A stretch of DNA of 64,000 nt from Flabesymbios commensalis (Eukaryota; Annelida; Polychaeta; Terebellida; Flabelligeridae), in assembly GCA_964017125.1 (NCBI GenBank), contig OZ024907.1, forward strand, positions 22,891,842-22,955,841, in the 5' to 3' direction. Position numbers and translations under genes: made by a program. Under the pieces are notes generated by a model. It was not told the DNA's origin, ran no database searches, and saw only the letters and a program-made list of their open reading frames with translations. Shown one piece after another: positions 55,920 to 64,000 of the stretch. The number at the start of each line of letters is the position of its first letter. The stretch's first letter is position 1.

Positions 55920-58200
55920 TATAAGCCTACCTGACTCAACTATGTTGATGAATGTGAATTGTGAAGTAATCATGAACTGTATGTGAGATATGAGTTAATC
56001 AATCATGGACATGCCACATGGGTTGTATTTTTGTGGCATTAATAAGGATTATGTAATAACTGCCGCCCACCTCTCAGACAGCTTCCATAACATGAGTGTT
56101 CTGACCTTATTAGACTACTGACAGTGAAGAGCTAATAATCTGATAACGGAACATCTCTGTTCATGTACATACAGCAGTGTAATTATAACAAAACGTGCAA
56201 TGCGTTGTGATGTAATTCCTAGAGTAGACATACGTTGATCCACTGTTGTCTCAATGTTGGGCCATTGTGTCTGATGTTTATCTATCACTGATTGAACTTT
56301 TGTTCAGTCTCCGTGTTGACTTTTGCTGAGATACATGTTGAACGGTTGATTCGCATTGTAAATATAACTAAATATTTTAAAAATAATGATGATGATGCGC
56401 ATATTGGTTAGTTTGGCCTTGATATAATTAGCCTATTTCAACTCTTCCTTCAGGCTATACTTCAGCTGTTACTCACCACCACACCTAATGTGCCGGTAGG
56501 TTACAAGTTTTATCTGTGCAGCTTTCAAAATGTAGTTTAGCCATATCAGTGCCGATACCGACATTACACGGATCTCTCACTGAAATAGTAAACAATTTAG
56601 AGGGCCACGGTTTTTTAATTTCCTGTTTTACGGATTTTTTTGTCCAGATTGGACTGTCGGAGGACGAAATAAAAATAATAAAAAATTTAGGAGTTGTGTA
56701 CTGTTTTATTTTATCATAAAAAAAATTGGGTCGGAGGACAATATATATTTTTTTAAATATATAAAATTAGGCTACGGCGCCATTTTTTTTCAACAATGAC
56801 AGTATGAGACCAATTAGAAATACCCACTTATGAGGGATTAGGCTTAGCCAATCAGACGACGTCATGCATACAGCATGCAGGGAAAGAAAGGCGATAAATG
56901 GTCAGTTTTAGAGAATGAAAAAAGAGGGAGCCCTCGGCCATGTGGCCCATACAGTGTTGAAAAAAGCGGCCAAAAATTATGGACTCGTCAAATGATTGAA
57001 AAAAATAGTGCCTGCCAGATTACCAGTATTGAAATTGTGGTAGCCCCAGTTTGAGACACTTAGCTCAAATATGCACCCAGGCACTAGACACTCCTGGGGA
57101 AGCCGGTTGAGGGTGCAATTATTACCCTCATTTTTTCAAATTCCAAAGCTATGGAAAGTTTTTTTTGTTGCAAAAGTGTTAGAGTTTGATGCAGAAGTGG
57201 AATATCAGAAAACTGTTATAGATAAAGGGTTAATTATGTCTGGAAGATTGACTAAGCGGTAAACCTAGGCATATAGCACATATTCAACTATCAACAATTG
57301 TAAATGCTGGGACATTTTTAATATTGACCAGTGAATAGATCTACCCCCTGCTACATTTGCCATTGAATCAAAGTTATAAGAACAGTTTACCGAAAACGTA
57401 TGGCATGGCCAAGAATGAATAACATCTGCTATCTGCATGGGCACCACGAAAAACAGCAATTTATAGTCACATTGTAAAAAGCTGAATAAATATTCTTATT
57501 CTTGCTATTTTATACTGTAGATCGGTGCAGGTATGTAATAAACTGTCAGTGAAGGCCTATTAGCCCAAGGCCTGCCTGCCTTCAAAACACACAGGTCTGC
57601 CTGCCTGAAGTATCCTTCCACGCAGCAGCACGCCTTCAGCCTGATACTCCACTGGATGACTTCTGACTATCATAACATAACAGAACATGGTCCAAACGAG
57701 CAGCAGCCAATCTTTAATTGATTGATCATTTACATATACACTTAATACAGTGCATGTGATTGGCTCCCAGAATCATCCAGAAGTAAGCTGGTTCCTGATT
57801 GGCCCGCGTCACATGGGGCAGCCGTGTGAACAAAACGACGAACTCTAGAATATGCATAGGTCTGATACTTGGCCATCGATGATGATGATGATGGTGTTTG
57901 CTTCCAGGGCTGGCTATCACAAACAAAAACTTCCAAAAAGACGATGTTTACAGCTACGAGCCGCCGTGGCTCAATGGAATTTCTCACAGTGCGGCAATTA
58001 GAAAATTGTGCTCTATTAAATGGCGCAATCCCGCGGCCTGTATTGAACACCCCAAATTTATTTTATTTGTTTTCGTTGGAAAATTGGGTTACTATTTTTT
58101 TTTATTTAAATATAAAATGGGTTAGGTCGGCGGAAATAAAAAAAATCTTTTTGGAATTTTAATTTTATTCTAAAATTGCGAAAATTGGGGTCGGCGGGTC
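55920..58200. other. No gene seen; dispersed repeat ends
   Basis: 56620-56750 and 58085-58202 share GGGTCGGCGG / GGTCGGAGGAC and AT-rich arms and look like ends of one transposon family. A decayed CCCAG-type piece lies at about 56235-56280. Otherwise featureless. Confidence 0.45.
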
Positions 58201-58205
58201 CGTAA

Positions 58206-58371
58206 GGGGCCGTTCAAGAATTACGTAACGCATAGAGGGGGGAGAGGGGGAAGGGGTTAAGCGATGCGTTACGGAGCGTAGTCAAAGTAACGTTAAAAAG
58301 CGTTATGAAGGGGGAGGGGGGGGGGGCAGAAAAACCTCCAAAAAAGCGTTACGTAATTGTTGAACGGCCCC
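58206..58371. mobile_element. Harbinger-like MITE, TAA-flanked
   Basis: 166 bp. GGGGCCGTTCAAGAATTACG and, inward from the right, GGGGCCGTTCAACAATTACG, each followed by TAACGC. TAA at 58203-58205 and 58372-58374. Confidence 0.85.
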
Positions 58372-58384
58372 TAAAACTGGAAAT

Positions 58385-58540
58385 TAAAAAACTGTGGTCT
58401 AATGGCCGTAGACCCATATATACCATATAGATATTCAAATGAAGCGAACAGAGATAGCTATAAACATTTATGATGATTTTAAAAAAACCCTTCGTTCTCT
58501 ATGGTTTGTATAGACATATTACAGCGTTGTAAGGGTTAGA
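58385..58540. mobile_element. Family B TTAA-MITE fragment
   Basis: The family B flank without hairpin: TGGCCGTAGACCCATATATA, TTCAAATGAAGCGAACAGAG, and CAGCGTTGTAAGGGTTAG at the right end. Confidence 0.65.
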
Positions 58541-58590
58541 AACTATACGTGGTGCCCTGGTCTATGTCTATGGTGGTAGGCCATTGCTAA

Positions 58591-58929
58591 GGGACGCACC
58601 ATTACATATCTGGAGGGGGGGACTAGAGTTTTTGTTACTTGCAAACTTTTTTTTTACCTACGAGAGAAAACAATCTTTTTTTTTGGCGATCAACGTCCGA
58701 CAATTTTTTTTTATGTTCCGTCGAAGACATTTTTTGTCGTACGCTTTCCCTATTATGTACGTTACCATTTGGTGTTTTGTCTGGTCAACATATTTTTCAT
58801 CAATTTTGCCAACAAACTTTTTTTCTGCCCACATTTTCAAGAAACTTTTTTTTTCTGACTTTTGTGGCGACAAACTATTTTTTTTCAATTTTTTTCTAGC
58901 CCCCCCCCAAATATCAAATAGTGCGTCCC
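58591..58929. mobile_element. Harbinger-like MITE, TAA-flanked, T-run rich
   Basis: 339 bp. GGGACGCACCATTACATATC and, inward from the right, GGGACGCACTATTTGATATT, both then running into G. TAA at 58588-58590 and 58930-58932. The 188-codon open frame over it is just T-rich transposon sequence. Confidence 0.85.
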
Positions 58930-59761
58930 TAAATATAACCCGACCGATCGACAAGATGCACTTATTTACTCAATGCTACGTTCACAATGAAGGGATGTGG
59001 AAATCAGTTAACACGTTTGCGTCAAACAAATCTGTATTTCCGCAAAGTAATTCCACAAAAGTGGGCTATCGAATTGACAAATTATTTCAAGATATGTACA
59101 CTATTTTGCTCATTTTGACATGCTGTGTCGTGGTGTTGTATCTCAATTGAATAGACTCTTTGTGGGTCTCTCCCATGAAGCCGACAGCAGTAGAGCGATG
59201 AAATATGTCTCTTGTTGGAAAGATAGCACGACCTAAGTGTTTATTCAATTAGTAGTAATGGTGGGCCCGTGTGGAAGGAAAGGTTGATGGGTCTGTCAGA
59301 CTGGTGCCAGGGAATTACACAAAGTTCGATGGCTACTTGCCGGAACAACGTCAGCACTGAACTAACGGAGTAGTTTTTCTAGGGTACCACTAGAGACAAA
59401 AAGACACAGGTGATAAACAAAAACCACCCACGGCCAAACTCTACATAGCCGCAGAAACCAAGCTGTACTGTCTGCTCATAGAACAGCTGGCTGCTGGATC
59501 TCCTGGACTCAGCCACCCACTAAGTAGAAGAACAAATATATTTCCATAAAAGAACAACGTATTATCCTTTACAATCCAAATCATTAATAATGATTATATT
59601 TATAAACATTTTCATGTAGGCGTGGAAAAATGAAAAATCTCACAACTTCTCACATGTGGTAGTTGCGTTTGATAATTATGCCAGTGTCCATTCGGGAATG
59701 GGACATTCTCGAATGATAATTAATAGACAAAAAGAAGAGAAATTAAGACAAAAAATATAGT

Positions 59762-60071
<310 letters not shown>

Positions 60072-60676
60072 TGATCAATCGATCAATCAACCAATTTTAT
60101 TTAGTAGAAAGCAGTAACAATGAGTTTTGCGAATCATATGCAACCATATCCAACTATACTGTCTTCGTCAATAAAATAATTTCAATTTTTTTCCACAAAT
60201 GTTTTTTTTTTTTAAAATAAATTCACGATAATTTGTTTCATATATTGCTTACCTACTAAGACATTTATATTTAGGTGTAAAATGAAGTAGTGCAATATTT
60301 GAACAAATCACGCATTCAGATTGGCGTTTGCATTACTGACACTCGTGTAGAGGCGGATACAGGACTATTCCAGTTATTTTTGCTGAGACAGGCGTGAGCC
60401 GTGTCACGCAGTGCCTAACACGAGGCAATTATACAGTGTTTGTTTATAGATAATAAGTGACGTACAGAAATCCATAACTTCTTTCAGAAGAAAGGTCAAC
60501 AGCACTATTGTGAAAAATCCCGCATTCAATTATGTGGCGGTACAAAATAATATTATAACAATCGAACACTTATCTTTTTTGGATGGCATAGCCACACACA
60601 TTACTCGGAAACGAATTGTCGAAAAATGTCGATTAAAATGTATAGTTTGAATGACATGCAAACTACTAATTTTTTT

Positions 60677-60870
60677 AGTCCTTTAAGTGCCAAATTAAAT
60701 AATTGAAATTTTCAACCACTTGAAGTTGTGTGTCTTCAAGTGGGTGAAAATTACTCACATTTGATTAATTTGATATCAATCATTTGCAAGTCTCGATGCT
60801 TAAACACTTATTTCACTCCCAATAACTGTGATTTAACCTAGTAATAAAACAGATTAAAAACGACTATATG
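60677..60870. mobile_element. TTAA-type MITE, family A variant, ends eroded
   Basis: AGTCCTTTAAGTGCCAAATT, stem-loop CAACCACTTGAAGTTGTG / CTTCAAGTGGGTG at 60712-60750, and an AAAACGACTATA word near the right side. Confidence 0.65.
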
Positions 60871-61284
60871 GTGACTGGTTCTCATATTTATTATACTACA
60901 AAAACGGAACATGTATACTATATCATGGCTATGCAGATAACCTTGTGATTGAAGGATCAACTTCATATTTTGCAGGAGCATAGACCTTGATCCAGCTAGG
61001 TGGCCAATGGGCATCGAAATTTTAATTGACTTAAGCGATTTCCACTGATTTGAATTCGAATAAAAATCACACTACTCTAAATGCACGGCAGCAACTCTAC
61101 AGCGGGTTCAGCAAACACGATACGGGGGGGGGATGATGATTCTCCCGTAGGCCACACACTCTATAGAAGCAAACATACGGTGATCGACAGGTTATAAATG
61201 AATTCTGACCAGAATGATTCCCATTGGGTGATAGGTATAATACATACAATAGTATTAACGTCGTGGTAATCATATCTAGTCTGA

Positions 61285-61394
61285 CGATGTCAGGGGCAAG
61301 CACGAGATGTTGACCAATGCTGGTTTATTGTTGGACCAGCGTCGCAGACGGTGGGTCAACATTAAAACAACATTAGGATAACGTCTCGTGCTGA
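61285..61394. mobile_element. CCCAG-type palindromic MITE
   Basis: GCACGAGATGTTGACCAATG, ATTGTTGGACCAGCGTCG, then the inverse GGTGGGTCAACATT and AACGTCTCGTGCT. Confidence 0.7.
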
Positions 61395-63362
61395 AATATG
61401 CCTAATGAGTCTCACATGACTGGTCATTGTTTCTTTAATAACAGGGGTCAGTATCCGTGAGTACATTATCAATAATTTATTATCAATTTAAAAGTCTCCT
61501 CACACAAGACAGGCCTATTACGGTAACAACACAAGTCTAAAAAAAATTTGTTCAAATTATTAATTATCTATTGAATGAAACATATCATGACAACAAAACA
61601 CAACATTTCTGGTTATATTTAATTGTAGGCCGACATCTAATACTTATTTCACATACATGGTAATTACAATTAGTAATTTAATATAATAATTATTGTTTAA
61701 ATTATTACATTGTGCGTATACTGACATCATAATGTGATAATTCCAACAGTTCGTCTACAATGGAAATATTATACGTATCTCGCAAGCCAGCCTGTTGCCT
61801 GTATATGTCTGCAGAATGCAGAGGTGGATAATATTTTTCACCTTCACATTATCATTAAAGTTTGTTTTCTCCTGGTGACAACATCTATCACACAAACAGG
61901 TACATTTTATATTTGATTATAGCTGTTTTATTATAGATTTGTGAATATGTCATTTGCAACAGTTCATAAATAAATACACATTCCTGTATTACATATGAAA
62001 TGTCCCTTTACATGTGATTTTGCAGCCGTTCCTCCTTATCAGATAGCGCTATGTGTCAGCTTGTTATTAAAGCATACTCTATGGTATGTAGTCCTCAATG
62101 AGAGATACGATACCATACAACACTATGTTTCAATGATAAGAAAGTCAATCTTTTCTCTCATCCTATATTACATCACCTTATATACATATATCGTTTAATT
62201 TATTATAAATATTTACAATGGTAAATTTGCGTGAATAATCGAATTAAAATATACTTTTAATTTCATGGATTGATATACCACTTAAGTTTAACATTATTTA
62301 CACAGTCATATAATAGTCTATTTTTCACTGTACTATCGTGTGTTAATACAACATGGTGCTACTATATATTACATTTCAATTAGTCATATTTGCGATAGAT
62401 AATAATTATTACAAGTATTCAGAATTAGAATATACTCATTTTTCCACTTATTGTAATGGCTGTGTTATGTCACAATATCTATTATACAGAGGATTGACAT
62501 TAACTATTCCCTTATAATCATTACATGTATTTATATGCAAATGAGATTGACTTTAACAATTAAAAACGATTCCGGAATATCGTAAAATGGGCAAGATCTT
62601 GGATATTCAATATGCACAACAACAATGTACTATAGTATGTCAAACTTGAAGACGATTTTTTAGTAAACATTTGCAGGTATATATTTATATAAGACTGATA
62701 AATTATCGTTGGACAGAGGTCAGCTGAAATAAATCGTCACTATAAGTATGCCTACGTAACAATATGTAATAAATATGACTCATTTTAATTACAATTTGAA
62801 TTGGAGATAAACATAATTAACCAATGTAAAGTTATGTGTGATTCAATGGAGGCATATTGTCTGTTATAAAAATTGTAAAAGAAATACAATTTGCTATATA
62901 GATGTATAATTTAGCGTACATAATGCCTGCTGTAAATAACCAGTGTATATTGTATATACATGTTTATAATTATACAATAATTATACAATTATATTACCAG
63001 TCAACGTTAAATACATCATGTGATTGCAGTTAATTTATTGTCATTCATACTCTATGATTTGTCCATACAGTTCATCAAGATTTTAAACTGCTTCAGACAG
63101 CTGCATGTGTTCTGAATGATTGTCAGAAATTCAAGCACGCAATTGTAGTTTTTTAATTGTGTTTAGTCCTTCAACCACCACGTTACATGATGACAATATC
63201 ACAACTTCAAGTGAATACACTTATTTAGATTTGTCAAATTATAGGCCAAAAGCTGCAACCGTGCTGATCAGAGTCATACTTTTCCATCCACCCACAAAAG
63301 GTGTTATTGAAAGTGCTATTAAAAATGTTAAATATTTTTCAGGTGAAAAGGGGTTAATTTAT

Positions 63363-64000
63363 TCATACCAGATGAGCATTAACCTGTTTAGGACTGCTCT
63401 TGGTGACAGACGTCAGTCGTGTAGTACTGCTGGTGGTGGTACGTGTATGGGTCTGACTGGTATAACCCCCACCTGGTGGGTTTGTCCCACACAGACTATG
63501 CAAACCCTTCCTGAACTCCTTACCCATAAAGAAGTAGACAATAAAATTGACAGCAGAGTTCACCACAAGCATGAAGTTAACCACGCTACCAAATAAAGCC
63601 ATAGGCAGCCAGTTGTATCTGACCTTGGGTGATAATGCTACTGTCATCATGATGCGGTATATACAGTCAGGTACTTCACACACAATAAAGATGGAAACCA
63701 TAGTTATTATAAGACATGTCAATCCTAGAGCACTTCTTTTTTCTTGTTGCTCTTGACCTTTAGAATGAGTTCTTCCACCCATGCGAGTAGATGATCGGAT
63801 GGCTCCTAGCAGCTGTATGTTAAGTACGGTCAGAGTGATTAGTGGCAGGATAGATCTCATCACAAGACACAGCACATTCTTGTAGATGACCCTGTAGTAA
63901 GTGTTTAGAGCCATGGGAGCCATCAGCTTCCAGCGTATGATGCTCGGATCACATGGTGCTAGAGCTTGCGTTACTCTCAACTCCAGCGCCGTAGGAACGT
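63363..64000 (-). CDS. Class A GPCR, FMRFamide/neuropeptide-receptor-like, C-terminal part (cut by window edge)
   Basis: The reading frame is open from the right edge of the window and ends at TGA 63363-63365, giving about 211 residues with no start. Seen: TM5 at about residues 41-67 (SILPLITLTVLN), a basic third intracellular loop with RSSTRMGGR, TM6 at about 90-114 (IFIVCEVPDCIY, with CEVP where most class A receptors have CWxP), TM7 at about 130-157 (VVNSAVNFIVYFF, in place of NPxxY) and a helix-8-like MGKEFRKGL. The Ser/Thr-rich tail ends KQVNAHLV. The SAVNFIVY pattern and non-CWxP TM6 are usual in invertebrate FMRFamide-receptor-like proteins; this subfamily call is from recall. It is plasma-membrane bound and expected to couple to G proteins. 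TM1-4 lie outside the window. Confidence 0.85.
   Translation of the reverse strand, partial: VPTALELRVTQALAPCDPSIIRWKLMAPMALNTYYRVIYKNVLCLVMRSILPLITLTVLNIQLLGAIRSSTRMGGRTHSKGQEQQEKRSALGLTCLIITMVSIFIVCEVPDCIYRIMMTVALSPKVRYNWLPMALFGSVVNFMLVVNSAVNFIVYFFMGKEFRKGLHSLCGTNPPGGGYTSQTHTRTTTSSTTRLTSVTKSSPKQVNAHLV

Noticed and set aside
55519-55973. Open frames with repeated Asn-Gln-Ser-Met or Ile-Asp-Ser-Leu
   Set aside because: A 12-bp tandem repeat plus an N gap.
57869-58162. Two overlapping open frames of 75-97 codons
   Set aside because: They overlap repeat ends (GGGTCGGCGG family) and lack any known motif. A (GAT)n run explains the acidic start.
58584-59150. 188-codon plus-strand open frame with Phe-rich stretches
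   Set aside because: Mostly inside a TAA-flanked MITE full of T runs. No protein similarity is recognised.
63120-63596. 158-codon plus-strand open frame
   Set aside because: It lies opposite the GPCR C-terminus and a decayed repeat, so it is a shadow.

Overview
This window is animal nuclear DNA. It is AT-rich, has spliced genes with GT-AG introns, and is packed with short DNA transposons, minisatellites and tRNA-derived SINE-like repeats. The mix (very many hairpin MITEs, a SINE with a leading tRNA part and an ATT tail, frequent TAGGCCTA words) suggests a marine invertebrate, possibly a non-vertebrate deuterostome; that assignment is weak. Nothing bacterial is present.

The main gene is PYROXD1 (FAD/NAD(P)-dependent oxidoreductase). 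It runs on the minus strand from 41610 (ATG) to 1288 (stop). I could place all 14 coding exons by matching translated pieces, in order and with agreeing splice phases, to the remembered human protein. They sum to 1560 nt and predict 519 residues (human about 500). Exons 1-12 lie within 9.2 kb (32418-41610). Exon 13 is at 21252-21324 and exon 14 at 1288-1463, so introns 12 and 13 are about 11 kb and 20 kb. A possible non-coding first exon lies near 43376-43420. A second gene enters from the right edge: 63363-64000 (minus) is the C-terminal part of a rhodopsin-type GPCR, FMRFamide/neuropeptide-receptor-like, cut by the window end. The roughly 20 kb between the two genes holds no other gene that I recognise.

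The most striking feature is at 21252-22321. PYROXD1 exon 13 has been amplified in tandem: 12 copies at exactly 86-bp spacing. Each unit carries 65 bp of the 73-bp exon plus the 21 bp of intron that holds its 3' splice site. Only the copy nearest exon 14 keeps a 5' splice site, so the gene presents twelve near-identical acceptors to one donor. Only the last acceptor gives an intact protein. A palindromic MITE starts 11 nt beyond that donor.

The rest is dominated by two hairpin repeat groups. (1) TTAA-bounded elements (TTAACCCTT...AAGGGTTAA, piggyBac-like ends), about 200-300 bp, most with a near-perfect stem-loop inside. At least four subfamilies occur, and two of them (A and D) share arm and apical-loop patterns. 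Abutting copies share a single TTAA. (2) A roughly 100-bp palindromic family with CCCAGCAAACACGAG-like ends. Other material: TAA-flanked Harbinger-like MITEs, a 2.5-kb pogo-like TIR element (43758-46299), a 1.56-kb TIR element built of ATAACC words (47721-49277), a 4.6-kb inverted-repeat structure (50045-54642) enclosing a long polypurine tract, a LINE reverse-transcriptase fragment, a 50-bp minisatellite in the same intron as the exon array, (ATCA)n, and a 200-bp assembly gap at 55709-55908.
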